Below are positions 50,191 to 61,832 of a stretch of DNA of 64,000 bases, piece by piece. The first letter of the stretch is position 1, and every line of letters begins with the position of its first letter. The DNA is from Alphaproteobacteria bacterium. Its GTDB lineage: Bacteria; Pseudomonadota; Alphaproteobacteria; Caulobacterales; Maricaulaceae. Made by a program: the position numbers and the translations under genes. The notes below the pieces were generated by a model. It worked only from the letters and a program-made list of their open reading frames with translations. It was not told the origin of the DNA and searched no databases. The DNA lies in the NCBI GenBank assembly GCA_016124205.1, contig WGOD01000001.1, positions 496,001 to 560,000 of the forward strand, in the 5' to 3' direction.

Positions 50191-51315
50191 ATGATTCTCG
50201 TACAGCGCTATATTTTCCGACAGCTGCTCGTGCCCTTCGTGACGGCCGCGGCGGCCTTCGCGGGCCTCGCCATCCTGACGCAGTCGCTGACGAATATCGA
50301 TCTGATCTCGGATTATCGCGAGACGGCCTTCATCTTCATCAAGGTGACGCTGCTGGCCCTGCCCCAGCTGATCGCCCTGCTCTCACCTTTCGCGCTCTTC
50401 ATCGCCGCGCTCGCCGGCCTCAACCGGATGACGACGGAGAGCGAAATCACGGTGGCGAGCGCGTCGGGACTGACGCGCTGGCGGCTGATCTCGCCGATGA
50501 TGAAGCTGGCCGTGCTGGCGGTGATCGCGAACCTTCTGGTCAATCTCTTCGTCCAGCCGCTGGCCTACCGGGAGATGCGCCGCGCGATCCACGACCTGCG
50601 CACCGACGTCGCGGCGAGCCTGGTACGTCCTGGCGCTTTCTCCGATCTCGGCGCCGGTGTGACGATGTATGCGCGGGAGACGACCTCGACCGGGCGCATG
50701 CTCGATGTCTTCATCCATGATGCGCGCGACGGGGAATCCAGCCCGTCCTACGCGGCGCGCGAAGGCGTGATCGTGCGCGGCGAGGAACGCCCGGTCATGG
50801 TGCTGCTCGACGGCAATGTGCAGCAGCGCGAGCCCGACGGGTCGCTGTCGATCCTGACCTTCGAACGATACGAGTTCGACCTGTCGCAATTCGTCGATGC
50901 GGCGCAGGTGCTGTTCTTCAAGGACAGCGACAAATTCCTCTACGAGCTGTTCAACCCGGATGCCGCTTCAGTTGCGCGCTCGAACGGGGCTGAACGCCTC
51001 TATGCCGAGGCGCATTACCGGCTCTCCGCGCCGCTCTACAACATCACCGTGATGCTGATCGCGGCGGCGGTCTTCCTCGGCGGCCAGCATTCCCGGATGG
51101 GCTATGGCCGAAGGGTGCAGATCGGCGTGGCGGCTGCGCTGGCGATCCGCCTGCTCGGCTTCGCGGTGCAATCGGCGGCAGCCGACGATTCCGCGCTCAA
51201 CGTGGTGCAATATCTCATCCCGATACTCGGTGCGGCGGGGGCGCTCGTCGTCCTCTACATGCCCCGGGTGCGGAGACCGCGCACGGCGGAGCAAGCCGGG
51301 GAGGCCGGAGCATGA
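50191..51315 (+). CDS. lptF: LPS export permease LptF
   Basis: Inner-membrane subunit of the LptB2FG transporter that extracts lipopolysaccharide toward the periplasmic bridge. It starts MILVQRYIFRQLLVPFVTAA; hydrophobic segments cluster at the N-terminus (three) and C-terminus (three, e.g. LYNITVMLIAAAVFLGGQHS) around a periplasmic beta-jellyroll (residues ~120-255). Coupling-helix sequence SASGLTRWRLISPMMKL is recognisable. Length is 374 residues. The stop overlaps the lptG start (ATGA). Confidence 0.95.
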   Translation: MILVQRYIFRQLLVPFVTAAAAFAGLAILTQSLTNIDLISDYRETAFIFIKVTLLALPQLIALLSPFALFIAALAGLNRMTTESEITVASASGLTRWRLISPMMKLAVLAVIANLLVNLFVQPLAYREMRRAIHDLRTDVAASLVRPGAFSDLGAGVTMYARETTSTGRMLDVFIHDARDGESSPSYAAREGVIVRGEERPVMVLLDGNVQQREPDGSLSILTFERYEFDLSQFVDAAQVLFFKDSDKFLYELFNPDAASVARSNGAERLYAEAHYRLSAPLYNITVMLIAAAVFLGGQHSRMGYGRRVQIGVAAALAIRLLGFAVQSAAADDSALNVVQYLIPILGAAGALVVLYMPRVRRPRTAEQAGEAGA

Positions 51316-52415
51316 TTCCGTTCTCCTCCCGTCTCAGCCGTTATCTCGCAATCCAGATGCTGGCCGGTTTGGCGCTGTCGTTCGGCGTGATCGTGACCAT
51401 CATTCTTCTGGTCGACTTCGTGGAACAGACGCGCGCCATCGGCACGCGGGTCGATATCCCGGCAACCGATCTGTTCGTTCTGACCCTGATGCGGGCGCCG
51501 CTGCTGATCGAGCAGACCCTGCCCTTCATCTTCCTGTTCGGCATCCTGACCGCACTCTTCCGCCTCAACCGCCGTAGCGAGCTGATCGTGATGCGCGCGT
51601 CGGGCTATTCGGCCTGGCGGATCGTGGCACCGGCCGTGTGGATCTCCCTGATTGGCGGACTTCTGGGGGCAATGGCGTTGAACCCGGTCGGATCGGCGCT
51701 GAATGCCCGCTACGAGGCGCAGGAAGCCTCGCTGACCCGATCCAGCGGAAACCGCGTTCAAAGCAACCCGATCTGGCTGCGCGAACTGACTGAGGACGGC
51801 TATGTCATCATTGCCGCCGCAGATGTCGATGGCGACGCTGGCGCAGTGACGAGCCCGCGCTTCCTCTACTACCGGCAGGTCGACGGCGGACGCCCGGTCT
51901 TTGATCGGCGAATCGATGCCGAGCGCGCCGTGCTGCGCGGCGGGTTCTGGGGTCTTGAAAACGCGATCGAGAGCACGCCCGGTCAGGAGCCCGAAACGCT
52001 CGCTGCCCTGTCCCTGCCGACGGGTATCGAGCGCCAGGCCCTGTTCGAGCGGTCCCGCTCGCCGCGCACGATCGCCTTTTGGGATCTGCCCGGCGTGATC
52101 ACGGCGGCAAGCGAAGCAGGGCTGACGACGCACCGTTTCGAACTACGCTGGCAGACCCTGCTCGCCCTGCCCCTGACGCTGATTGCCGTGTCACTGCTCG
52201 CTGCCGCTGCCACGCTGCGGCTCTACCGCCTTGGCGGCGCGGCCAGTTTCGCGCTGGCCGGCGGCGCGGCCGGATTCGTCGTCTATTTTGTCCAGGAATT
52301 GCTCGCCTCGTTCGGCAATTCGGCGGCCTTGCCCCCGATAACCGCGGCCTGGGCCGCCCCGGCCATCACGGCGTTGCTTGCCCTCGCCTATCTGGCATCG
52401 ACCGAAGACGGGTGA
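51312..52415 (+). CDS. lptG: LPS export permease LptG
   Basis: Partner of LptF with the same layout: membrane helices at both ends (LAGLALSFGVIVTIILLVDF early, SFALAGGAAGFVVYFVQELL late) and a periplasmic jellyroll. The coupling helix is RASGYSAWRIVAPAVW. Length is 367 residues. Translationally coupled to lptF by ATGA; lptD follows 80 bases on, giving the conserved lptF-lptG-lptD-surA order. Confidence 0.94.
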   Translation: MIPFSSRLSRYLAIQMLAGLALSFGVIVTIILLVDFVEQTRAIGTRVDIPATDLFVLTLMRAPLLIEQTLPFIFLFGILTALFRLNRRSELIVMRASGYSAWRIVAPAVWISLIGGLLGAMALNPVGSALNARYEAQEASLTRSSGNRVQSNPIWLRELTEDGYVIIAAADVDGDAGAVTSPRFLYYRQVDGGRPVFDRRIDAERAVLRGGFWGLENAIESTPGQEPETLAALSLPTGIERQALFERSRSPRTIAFWDLPGVITAASEAGLTTHRFELRWQTLLALPLTLIAVSLLAAAATLRLYRLGGAASFALAGGAAGFVVYFVQELLASFGNSAALPPITAAWAAPAITALLALAYLASTEDG

Positions 52416-52495
52416 TCATCCGGCGTGGACGCGCGCGGCCGCATCCGATAACCATTCGAACACGGTATTTCGTGCCCGACGGAAGGACAGATTTC

Positions 52496-54685
52496 ATGGC
52501 GGTCAGAGCCGGACTTGCCTCTCTCGCCGCGCTTTTCCTTGCGGGCACCGCAGCCGTTCCGGCGTTTGCGCAGGAATCGGGCGACGACGAGCCGGTCTAT
52601 ATCGAAGCCGACACCATGTCGGAGGACCGTGGTTCCGGGGCCTATATCGCGCGCGGCAATGTCGAGGCGCGGCAAGGCGACCGCACCGTCACCGCCGACG
52701 AACTGGAATACCGCCCCGAGACCGGCCGCGTGATCGCACGCGGCAATGTCACGATCTATTCCGCCGACGCACCGCCGCAGTACGCCGACGAAGTCGAGCT
52801 GGACGACCAGATGGGGTCGGGGATCGCCACCGGCTTCTCCACGCTGATGGAAAACAATGGCCGCGCCGCCGCAGCGCATGCTGTGCGCCGCAGCAACGGC
52901 ACGCTGGAACTGCGCGACGCCTATTACACGGCCTGCCAGCTGTGCTCGGAGACCGGACATGAGCCGACCTGGCGGCTGCGCGCGCAGCGCGTCGTGCAGG
53001 ATACCGATGACCAGATGATCTATTACGAGAACGTCCGCTTCGAAGCGCTCGGCGTTCCCGTCTTCTACGCACCGGCCTTTGCACACCCCGATCCATCGTC
53101 CGCGCGGCGGTCCGGCTTCCTCTTCCCGACGGTCTCGGTCTCCTCGCGACTCGGTATCGGCTATCAGCAGCCCTATTACTGGGCGATCTCGCCCTATCAG
53201 GATTTCACCTTCTCTCCGAGAGTGATGACCAATGTGCGGCCGCTGCTGATTGGCGAGTACCGCAAGCGCTTCTATTCGGGCCGTCTCGGCTTCGAAGGCT
53301 CGATCACCTATGAGCGCGAGATCGACGGCGACGGAAACCGCTTCGGCGAGGATGCGCTGCGCTATCACCTGTTCGGCGGCGGCGAGTTCGAAATCTCGGA
53401 TCAGTGGGACTGGGGGTTCGGCGTTCAGGTCGCGTCCGATGACCTGCATATCCGCCGCTATGATCTGAACGAGCTCTATCAGGATTATCCGGGGCTGGTG
53501 GAAACGAATGCGGGCCGTCTGACCAGCCAGCTCTTTCTGCAGGGCCAGGGGCAGAATTATTATGCGGAAGTCGCCGGGGCGGCCTTCCAGAGCCTGATCG
53601 TGGGAGAGAATGACGATCTGCTGCCGGTCGCCGCACCGATGGCGGACTATCGGACGACGACGCAACTCGGCGAGAATGGCGGCTTCCTGCGCACCCGTCT
53701 GAACACGATCTCGCTGACCCGCGATGCCGGGATCGACTATCGGCGCGCCAGTGCGCAAGCGGACTGGAGCGCGCGCTGGATTGCCCCGCAAGGCCTTGTG
53801 CTCGAACCCTTTGCCTTTGCCCGGGCCGATTATTACGCGCTTGAGGACATTCCCGGTGCCACGCCGGCGGACCCGCTGACGTCGGATTCCTTCGGCCGCT
53901 TCCTGGGCATGGCGGGAGCGGAATTGTCATGGCCGCTCTACCGGCCCGGACAATCGGTCGACTCGATCATCGAGCCGGTGATCCAGGTGGTTGCCGCAAG
54001 CGACGACGATCATGCCGGCCGCATCCCGAACGAAGACAGCCAGAATGTCGATCTGACCGAGTCCGTGATCTTCGCGTCCAACCGGTCGCCGGGCTACGAT
54101 CTCTGGGAAGAAGGTGTTCGGGTCACATTTGGCGGCCGCTACAACGCCACATTCAGCAACGGGTATGAATTCTCCGCCTTTGTCGGACAGAGCCGCCGCC
54201 TCGACGGCGACCCGGTTTTCGACGCCGGATCGGGGCTGCGCGGAGACGATTCCGATATCGTTGCGGACTTCGGCGTCGATCTGAATTCGTTCATCGTCAA
54301 CGCCAATTCGCGGATCGACCCGGAGAGCGGATCGATCAACCGTTTGAATCTGTCGACCTATGGCACGATCGGTCCGGTGACCACGATCCTCTCCTATTCC
54401 CGTTTCGACGACAGCCAGGTTCTGCCCGGTCCGCGCGAGGAAGCCTATCTGGCGCTGTCGACGCGGCTCACAGACAACTGGTCCTTTGGATACAGTGTGA
54501 CGCGGGATCTCGAAGCTGGCGTATCGCGCCTTCAGACCGCCGGTTTCACCTACCGCGACTATTGTACCGAGTTGGGAATTCTCTACGCCCGCGAGAATTA
54601 TTCATACGGCATTCTCGGACCCTCGGAATCGATCCAGATCCGCCTCACCCTGTTCACCCTCGGCAGCGTCGGATCGGAAGACTAA
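52496..54685 (+). CDS. lptD: LPS-assembly protein LptD
   Basis: Outer-membrane beta-barrel that inserts LPS into the outer leaflet. The signal peptide is MAVRAGLASLAALFLAGTAA. The N-terminal OstA/jellyroll domain follows (VYIEADTMSEDRGSGAYIAR, VTADELEYRPETGRVIARGN). Conserved cysteines occur in YYTACQLCSETGHEPTW and near the end in YRDYCTELGI, able to form the inter-domain disulfides; the last strand region is typical. Length is 729 residues. ATG 52496 has AAGGA nine bases upstream; the frame extends into lptG but without a signal peptide. Confidence 0.95.
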   Translation: MAVRAGLASLAALFLAGTAAVPAFAQESGDDEPVYIEADTMSEDRGSGAYIARGNVEARQGDRTVTADELEYRPETGRVIARGNVTIYSADAPPQYADEVELDDQMGSGIATGFSTLMENNGRAAAAHAVRRSNGTLELRDAYYTACQLCSETGHEPTWRLRAQRVVQDTDDQMIYYENVRFEALGVPVFYAPAFAHPDPSSARRSGFLFPTVSVSSRLGIGYQQPYYWAISPYQDFTFSPRVMTNVRPLLIGEYRKRFYSGRLGFEGSITYEREIDGDGNRFGEDALRYHLFGGGEFEISDQWDWGFGVQVASDDLHIRRYDLNELYQDYPGLVETNAGRLTSQLFLQGQGQNYYAEVAGAAFQSLIVGENDDLLPVAAPMADYRTTTQLGENGGFLRTRLNTISLTRDAGIDYRRASAQADWSARWIAPQGLVLEPFAFARADYYALEDIPGATPADPLTSDSFGRFLGMAGAELSWPLYRPGQSVDSIIEPVIQVVAASDDDHAGRIPNEDSQNVDLTESVIFASNRSPGYDLWEEGVRVTFGGRYNATFSNGYEFSAFVGQSRRLDGDPVFDAGSGLRGDDSDIVADFGVDLNSFIVNANSRIDPESGSINRLNLSTYGTIGPVTTILSYSRFDDSQVLPGPREEAYLALSTRLTDNWSFGYSVTRDLEAGVSRLQTAGFTYRDYCTELGILYARENYSYGILGPSESIQIRLTLFTLGSVGSED

Positions 54686-54762
54686 ACGGGGTGCAGTCGC
54701 GGCGATTGCCTCCTGCCCGCCAATGGGTATTTTCTCGAACGCGTCTGAAGAACCGGAACGTC

Positions 54763-56001
54763 ATGAAGCACCGCGCCCGCCTCCTTATGTCCTCGCTCGC
54801 CGCCGCTCTGGCGCTGGTCATCGCTCCGGCGGTGTCCGCCCAGCAGGTCGAGGGCATCGTCGCCCTGGTCAATGACCAGCCCATCACGACGGTCGACGTG
54901 CGCAATCGCATGCGGATGATCATCGCGTCTTCCGGTCAGCAACCTTCGCCCGAAGCGATCGAGCGCATCCAGGAACAGGCCGTGCGCGGTCTTATCGACG
55001 AAACGCTGCAGCTTCAGGCTGCCGCGGAATTCGATGTCGACGTCGACGCGGCCGAGGTCGATCAGGCGATCGATGACATTGCCGAGCGCAACGGCACGAC
55101 CCGTGCCCAGATCCAGCAGGAGCTGGCCGCAGCGGGCGTCGACATCTCCACGCTGCGCCGTCAGCTGGAAGCGGAAATCGCCTGGCAGATCATCGTCAGC
55201 GGCCGCTATGGCAGCCGGATCCGCGTGTCGAACCAGCAGATCGAAGCCGCGCTGGAACGCATCGCCGCCAGCGCCTCGCAGCCGCAATACTACATCGCGG
55301 AAATCTTTCTCGAGCTGACGTCTGCCGGCGGCGAAGAGCGCCTGCAGCAGCAAGCCACCGCGGCGCTGAATGCGCTGCGCGAAGGCGCGCCCTTCCAGGT
55401 GGTTGCGCAGCAATTTTCCGCCGCTCCGTCCGCGGCCAATGGCGGTGAAGTCGGCTGGGTGCTTGGCGGCCAGCTGCGTCCGGAAGTCGAACAGGTCGCG
55501 CAGGTGCTGCAACCCGGTCAGCTGTCGCGTCCGATCCGCGTCCCCGGCGGCTACATGATCATCGCGATGATCCAGAAACGCGAAGGCACGACGACCGTCC
55601 AGTACGACCTGACGCAGGTCACCGTGCCGACGAGCGCGGTTACCGACACCACGGCCGACGAAATGCGCCGCGCCCTGGAGCAGGCGAGCTGCGAGAATGT
55701 CGACAGCGCGATTTCCGGCGTTCCGGGAGCCTTCGCGACGCCGCTCGGTGAAATCCCGGCGAGCTCCCTGCTGCCGAACATTCGCGATGCGCTGACCGGT
55801 CTCGATACGGGTGACCACACCCAGGTGCTCGAGACCGCTGCAGGCCGTCAGGCTTTCCTCGTCTGCGAGCGCTCGATCGGCGGCCCCGGCATGCCGACCC
55901 GCGACGATGTCGAGGAGCAGCTGCGCGGGCAGCAATTGTCCAACCAGTCGCGCCGCTGGCTGCGTGACCTGCGCCGCGAAGCGACGATCGAATACCGCTA
56001 G
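54763..56001 (+). CDS. surA: Periplasmic peptidyl-prolyl isomerase SurA
   Basis: Chaperone for outer-membrane proteins including LptD. Signal peptide ([20 protein letters not shown]), then the SurA_N core ([20 protein letters not shown], with [17 protein letters not shown]). One clear parvulin domain lies at ~170-270 ([51 protein letters not shown]). A second, degenerate one may follow at ~280-385. Length is 412 residues. ATG 54763 follows CGGAA. Located directly after lptD as usual. Confidence 0.94.
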   Translation: MKHRARLLMSSLAAALALVIAPAVSAQQVEGIVALVNDQPITTVDVRNRMRMIIASSGQQPSPEAIERIQEQAVRGLIDETLQLQAAAEFDVDVDAAEVDQAIDDIAERNGTTRAQIQQELAAAGVDISTLRRQLEAEIAWQIIVSGRYGSRIRVSNQQIEAALERIAASASQPQYYIAEIFLELTSAGGEERLQQQATAALNALREGAPFQVVAQQFSAAPSAANGGEVGWVLGGQLRPEVEQVAQVLQPGQLSRPIRVPGGYMIIAMIQKREGTTTVQYDLTQVTVPTSAVTDTTADEMRRALEQASCENVDSAISGVPGAFATPLGEIPASSLLPNIRDALTGLDTGDHTQVLETAAGRQAFLVCERSIGGPGMPTRDDVEEQLRGQQLSNQSRRWLRDLRREATIEYR

Positions 56002-56003
56002 TC

Positions 56004-56987
56004 ATGGGACGGCCCGTCGCCGTCACGCAGGGTGATCCGGCCGGGATCGGCCCGGAAATCACGCGTGCCGCCTGGTGGGCCCTGAAGGATAGCGGACCGG
56101 TCTTCTTCGTGATCGGCGATCCTTCGCTCTACGGACCCGATGCCGCCGAGATTGCCGCTCCGTCCGATGCCTCCGGCGTTTTTCAGCGCGCCCTGCCCGT
56201 CCTTCCGTCCCGGCTGGCCGTGCCTGCACATCCGGGAGAGCCGGACAGCCGGAATGCGCCGGCGACAATCTCCTCCATCGAGCGTGCCGTCGGCCTGACC
56301 ATCGCAGGCGATGCCTGCGGGGTGGTGACCAATCCGATCGCGAAGTCGGTCCTGCGGGACGCGGGATTCACGCACCCCGGTCACACCGAGTTCGTCGCGG
56401 AACTGACCGCGGGCTTGCCCGTGGACGACGCGCGCGGCCCCGTGATGATGCTGGCTGGTCCGTCGCTGCGTGTGGCGCTGGTCTCGATCCACCTGCCACT
56501 GCGCGAGGCGATCTCTTCGCTCGATACGGATCGTATCCAGCGTGTCGCGCGGGTGACGAACGAAGCGCTGAAGCGTGACTTCGGGATTGAATCGCCCAGG
56601 CTGGCCCTGGCCGGGCTCAACCCGCATGCCGGCGAAAACGGCCATATCGGACGCGAAGAAATCGAAATTGTCGCGCCCGCGGCCGACGCCCTTCGCGCGG
56701 CGGGGGTCGACATTGCCGGGCCGCTTCCCCCTGATGCGATGTTCCACGCCGAAGCGCGCGCGGGATATGACGCCGCCATCTGTCTCTATCACGATCAGGG
56801 GCTTATCCCGCTGAAAGCGCTCGATTTCTGGAACGGGGTGAATGTCACGCTCGGCCTGCCGATCGTGCGCACCTCGCCCGATCACGGCACGGCCTTCGAC
56901 ATCGCCGGCAAGGGCGTCGCACGGGCGGACAGCCTGATCGCGGCGATCGAACTCGCCGCCGAGATGGGCCGGAGGCGCGGCGTATGA
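56004..56987 (+). CDS. pdxA: 4-hydroxythreonine-4-phosphate dehydrogenase
   Basis: NAD-dependent step of pyridoxal phosphate synthesis from 4-phosphohydroxythreonine. Motifs: [39 protein letters not shown] with a metal His, [16 protein letters not shown] with metal His, and [18 protein letters not shown] with the third metal His, then [16 protein letters not shown]. Length is 327 residues, standard. It starts two bases after the surA stop and overlaps rsmA by four bases. Confidence 0.96.
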   Translation: MGRPVAVTQGDPAGIGPEITRAAWWALKDSGPVFFVIGDPSLYGPDAAEIAAPSDASGVFQRALPVLPSRLAVPAHPGEPDSRNAPATISSIERAVGLTIAGDACGVVTNPIAKSVLRDAGFTHPGHTEFVAELTAGLPVDDARGPVMMLAGPSLRVALVSIHLPLREAISSLDTDRIQRVARVTNEALKRDFGIESPRLALAGLNPHAGENGHIGREEIEIVAPAADALRAAGVDIAGPLPPDAMFHAEARAGYDAAICLYHDQGLIPLKALDFWNGVNVTLGLPIVRTSPDHGTAFDIAGKGVARADSLIAAIELAAEMGRRRGV

Positions 56988-57832
56988 GCGAATTGCCTCC
57001 ACTTCGCGAGGTGATCGCCTCGCACGGGCTCGATGCGAAAAAATCCTTCGGGCAGCACTTCCTGTTCGACCTCAATCTCACAGCCAAGATCGCGCGGCTC
57101 GCCGGGTCACTGGACGGCATGATCGCGGTCGAGATCGGACCCGGTCCGGGCGGGCTGACGCGCGCGCTTCTGGCGACCGAGGCCAGCCGCGTCATCGCGA
57201 TCGAGAAGGATCCGCGCTTCCTGCCCGCGCTCGAAGAGGCCGGCGCGCATCATGGCAACCGGCTGACGCTGATCGAGGCGGATGCGCTGGAAGCCGACGA
57301 GGCGGCGCTCGTCGCCGGACAACCGGCCATCATCGCGTCGAACCTGCCCTACAATGTGGGCACGCCGCTGCTGATCAAGTGGCTGAAGGCGTCCCCGATC
57401 TGGTGGACTGCCGCGATCCTGATGTTCCAGCGCGAGGTGGCCGACCGGGTCGTCGCCAAGGCCGGAACGAAGGCCTATGGCCGGCTGGCCGTCCTCACGG
57501 CGGCCGTCGCGAGCGCGCGTATCGGCCTCAAAGTCCCGGCCCGGGCGTTCACGCCGCCGCCCAAGGTGGAATCGGCGGTCGTCGTGCTGCACCCCCTGCC
57601 CGCCGGGCAACGTTTCAACGATCACGGCGCCCTCGAAGCCGTCACCGAATCCGCCTTCGGGCAACGCCGCAAGATGCTGCGCTCCAGCCTGTCCTCGGCG
57701 GCGGCGAAGGCCGGAACGACGGCGGAGCATTTGCTGACCGAGGCCGGGATCGAACCGACGGCGCGTGCGGAGACGATCCCGCCGGAAGGCTTCTTCCGAC
57801 TGGCCGAGGCCTGGCGACGGGCGAAGGGGTAG
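56984..57832 (+). CDS. rsmA: 16S rRNA dimethyladenosine transferase RsmA
   Basis: Dimethylates A1518 and A1519 of 16S rRNA at a late step of small-subunit assembly (KsgA). Motifs: [34 protein letters not shown] (SAM loop), [17 protein letters not shown], and [15 protein letters not shown] with the catalytic NLPY. Length is 282 residues, normal. Its ATG lies in the ATGA overlap with the pdxA stop. An inverted pair of palindromic repeats follows the stop. Confidence 0.97.
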   Translation: MSELPPLREVIASHGLDAKKSFGQHFLFDLNLTAKIARLAGSLDGMIAVEIGPGPGGLTRALLATEASRVIAIEKDPRFLPALEEAGAHHGNRLTLIEADALEADEAALVAGQPAIIASNLPYNVGTPLLIKWLKASPIWWTAAILMFQREVADRVVAKAGTKAYGRLAVLTAAVASARIGLKVPARAFTPPPKVESAVVVLHPLPAGQRFNDHGALEAVTESAFGQRRKMLRSSLSSAAAKAGTTAEHLLTEAGIEPTARAETIPPEGFFRLAEAWRRAKG

Positions 57833-57836
57833 CTTT

Positions 57837-57879
57837 CCTCGTCCTTCGAGGCTGCCTGCGGCAGCACCTCAGGATGAGG
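57837..57879 (+). repeat. REP-like palindromic unit, forward copy
   Basis: Same family as at 10840-10894: CCTCGTCCTTCGAGG, a short GC stem (CTGCC with GGCAG), then CACCTCAGGATGAGG. It begins four bases after the rsmA stop. Confidence 0.75.
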
Positions 57880-57895
57880 GACGTATCGCAATCCT

Positions 57896-57934
57896 CCTCA
57901 TGCTGAAGAGCCCCGAAGGGGCCTCGAAGCAGGA
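57896..57934 (-). repeat. REP-like palindromic unit, degenerate inverted copy
   Basis: Inverted, diverged partner of 57837-57879 (CCTCATGCTGAAG, stem CCCC/GGGG, CCTCGAAGCAGG). The pair is 16 bases apart and fills the gap between convergent rsmA and gmk, the same arrangement as at 10.8-10.95 kb. Confidence 0.65.
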
Positions 57935-57939
57935 GAAGA

Positions 57940-58602
57940 CTATTTCCGTTCCTTGAACAGTTCGGAAACGAAGCCGTCGAGCCAGGGGCGGCGCGTGCGG
58001 CGCAGGCGCTCGGCATGAAGGATCAGATCGATCTCATCGAGCGCACGGGCGAAGTCTTCGTTGACGATGACGTAGTCGTATTCGTTCCAGTGCGAAATTT
58101 CCGCTTCGGCCCGGTCCATCCGGCGGTTGATCACGTCCTCCGGATCCTGGCCCCGCTTCCTCAGCCGGTCTTCCAGAAGCCGCAGCGAGGGCGGCAGGAT
58201 GAAGATTCGCACGGCGTCATTGGGGGCTGCTTCAGCCAGCAGGCGTGCGCCCTGCCAGTCAATGTCGAAGATCACGTCGCGGCCTTCGGCCAGCGCCTCT
58301 TCGACAGGCGCGCGCGGCGTCCCGTAATAGTGGTCGAAGACCTTGGCGTATTCGTAGAAACCGTTGGCGGCGATGTTCTTTTCGAACGCGTCCTCGCTGA
58401 CGAAGACATAGTCGCGGCCATTCTCCTCGCCGGGGCGCGGAGCGCGGGTCGTCCAGCTGACCGAAATCAGGATGTCGGGATTCTTGTCCATCAAACGCTT
58501 CGACAGCGTCGTCTTGCCCGCCCCGGACGGGCTCGACAGGACAAACATCATCCCCCGGCGGCCACCGGGATAACGCGGGGAATGATAGGGATCACTCGAC
58601 AT
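57940..58602 (-). CDS. gmk: Guanylate kinase
   Basis: Phosphorylates GMP to GDP. The P-loop is SSPSGAGKTTLSKRL; the GMP-binding block is SVSWTTRAPRPGEENGRDYV, with GTPRAPVEEALAEGRDVIFD and the lid RLRKRGQDPEDVINRRM. Length is 220 residues, with a ~16-residue N-terminal extension relative to E. coli. Its start overlaps the yicC end by 11 bases, so it is coupled to yicC in the fab operon tail. Confidence 0.96.
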   Translation of the reverse strand: MSSDPYHSPRYPGGRRGMMFVLSSPSGAGKTTLSKRLMDKNPDILISVSWTTRAPRPGEENGRDYVFVSEDAFEKNIAANGFYEYAKVFDHYYGTPRAPVEEALAEGRDVIFDIDWQGARLLAEAAPNDAVRIFILPPSLRLLEDRLRKRGQDPEDVINRRMDRAEAEISHWNEYDYVIVNEDFARALDEIDLILHAERLRRTRRPWLDGFVSELFKERK

Positions 58603-59472
58603 TCTGGACCTGCTCCCGGAACTGGTCGATCACCGTCTTCAAGGCGAGGCCGATCCGGGTGAGGTCCGAATCGCCAGACTTCGAACATAGCGTGTTGGCT
58701 TCGCGGTTGAACTCCTGTGACAGGAAGTCGAGCTTGCGTCCCGCGGGCGAACCGGCTGCGATCAGATCCCGCGCTGTCGCGATATGCGCGCCCAGCCGGT
58801 CGAGTTCCTCTCGGACATCGGCCTTGAGCGCCAGAACCGCCACTTCCTGCGCCAGGCGTTCCTCGGGGAAGTCGCTGCCGACGAGATCAGCAATGCGGGT
58901 GGCCAGACGATCCCGGATGGTGTCGATCCGCGCACTCGCGGTCTGGGCGGCATCGGCGGCGAGCGTCTCGATCTCCCCGACCTGAGCGGTCAGGATCGCG
59001 GAGAGCGCCTTGCCCTCGTCCTCACGGGCCGATTTGAGCGCCTTCACCGCCGCCTCGAACGAAGTCAGCAGCGCGCCGTGAAGCGCTTCGCGATCCTCTT
59101 CCGCGATCTCATCCTCGGCCTTCAGGACGCCTTTCACATGCAGGAGACCGTCAAAGGCGGGCGGCGCGACCTTGCCGCTCTCGACCCAGGGGCGGCTCGC
59201 CTCGATCAGCGCGGCGAGACGCGCCTCGTCGATCGCTGCCGCGCCGCCAGCTTCGTCGCGCGCAATCGTCAGACCGGCCTGTATCGAGCCGCGGGTGAAG
59301 GCGGTGCGCGCAATGTCTCTCAGCGGACCTTCGATCGTGTCATAGCCGGGTGGCGTGCGCAGCCGCAGGTCGAGCCCCTTGCCGTTGACCGAACGCACTT
59401 CCCACGTCCAGTTCCAGCCCGCGTGCTGGCCTTCGGTACGGGCAAAACCCGTCATTCCGGACAATCTGGCCA

Positions 59473-59473
<1 letters not shown>
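58592..59473 (-). CDS. yicC: YicC family endoribonuclease-like protein
   Basis: 293 residues. The N-terminal YicC_N (LSGMTGFARTEGQHAGWNWT, then EVRSVNGKGLDLRLRTP) and the C-terminal DUF1732 (GRKLDFLSQEFNREANTLCS, KSGDSDLTRIGLALK) are both clear. YicC proteins are implicated in RNA turnover and stationary-phase survival. The ATG lies one base inside the mltG stop; gmk overlaps its end. This yicC-gmk pairing is widespread. Confidence 0.93.
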
Positions 59474-60507
<1,034 letters not shown>

Positions 60508-60535
60508 CACGGGTGCGCCTCCCCCGCGCTCCGGT

Positions 60536-61819
60536 TCACGCGACGGACTTGAAAACGACCGATGCATTGGTGCCGCCGAACCCGAAGGAATTCGACAGCG
60601 CAGCGCGCACCGGCCGCTCCACGGCGACCTTGGGTGCGAGATTGATGGGTGTCTCGACCGACGGATTGTCGAGATTGAGCGTCGGCGGACAGATGCCGTC
60701 GCGGATGGCGAGGATCGAGAAGATCGCCTCGACCGCGCCGGCCGCGCCGAGCAGGTGGCCGATCGCCGACTTGGTCGACGACATGACGAGATTCTTCGAA
60801 GCCTCGCCGAACAGGCGTTCAACCGCCCTGAGTTCGATCTCGTCGCCCTTCGGCGTCGAAGTGCCGTGGGCGTTGACGTAATCGATATCGCCCGGCTCAA
60901 GTCCGGCGCGCTTCAGCGCGGCGCGCATGGAGCGGTAGCCGCCGCTGCCATCCTCCGCCGGAGCGGTGATGTGGAAGGCATCGCCTGACAGGCCATAGCC
61001 CGAGACTTCGGCGTAGATCTTCGCGCCACGTGCCTTGGCGTGTTCGTATTCCTCGAGCACGAGAATGCCCGCGCCTTCGCCCATGACGAAGCCATCGCGG
61101 TCCTTGTCGTAGGGCCGGGAGGCCTTCTCCGGCGTGTCGTTGAAGCCGGTCGACATCGCCCGGGCGGCCACGAAGCAACCGACACCGAGGCGGCAGATGG
61201 CGGCTTCCGCGCCGCCCGCGACCATGATGTCGGCATCGTCGTACTGGATCAGCCGCGCGGCATCGCCGATGGCGTGTGCGCCGGTCGAACAGGCCGTGAC
61301 CACGGCATGGTTCGGACCTTTCAGCCCGTGACGGATCGAGACCTGACCGGAGGCCAGGTTGATGATCATGCCGGGAATCGCGAAGGGCGACAGGCGTCGC
61401 GGCCCCTCTTCCCTCAGCGTGATCGATGCGTTGTAGGTGGTTTCGAGACCGCCAGTTCCAGACCCGATGAGCACGCCGGCGCGCTCGCGGTCTTCCTCGG
61501 TCTCCGGCTGCCAGCCGGAATCGGCGATCGCGGCGTCAGCCGCCGCGATGCCGTAGAGCATGAAGTCGTCGATGCGCCGCTGCTCGCGCGGACTCATGAT
61601 CGCGTCGGGGTCGAAACTCCCCTCCACGTCCGGGCCACCGCCGCCCCGCCCGTCATGGCGGGGGACGATGCCGGCGATCTTCGAGCCGAGATCCTCGACG
61701 TCGAAATGATCGATCCGGCGGATGCCCGACTGGCCCGCAAGAAGCCGTTTCCAGACCAGATCCACACCGCAACCGAGCGGTGTGACCAGACCCAGACCTG
61801 TGACGACGACGCGGCGCAT
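60536..61819 (-). CDS. fabF: 3-oxoacyl-[acyl-carrier-protein] synthase II
   Basis: Condensing enzyme that elongates acyl-ACP with malonyl-ACP. It starts MRRVVVTGLGLVTPLGCGVD; the catalytic Cys177 lies in VTACSTGAHAIGDA, the two His in VNAHGTSTPKGDEIE and SAIGHLLGAAGAVEAIF, with the C-terminal SFGFGGTNASVVF. Length is 427 residues, normal. It is 13 bases after the acpP stop. Confidence 0.97.
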   Translation of the reverse strand: MRRVVVTGLGLVTPLGCGVDLVWKRLLAGQSGIRRIDHFDVEDLGSKIAGIVPRHDGRGGGGPDVEGSFDPDAIMSPREQRRIDDFMLYGIAAADAAIADSGWQPETEEDRERAGVLIGSGTGGLETTYNASITLREEGPRRLSPFAIPGMIINLASGQVSIRHGLKGPNHAVVTACSTGAHAIGDAARLIQYDDADIMVAGGAEAAICRLGVGCFVAARAMSTGFNDTPEKASRPYDKDRDGFVMGEGAGILVLEEYEHAKARGAKIYAEVSGYGLSGDAFHITAPAEDGSGGYRSMRAALKRAGLEPGDIDYVNAHGTSTPKGDEIELRAVERLFGEASKNLVMSSTKSAIGHLLGAAGAVEAIFSILAIRDGICPPTLNLDNPSVETPINLAPKVAVERPVRAALSNSFGFGGTNASVVFKSVA

Positions 61820-61832
61820 CGAAAACCCGGTC

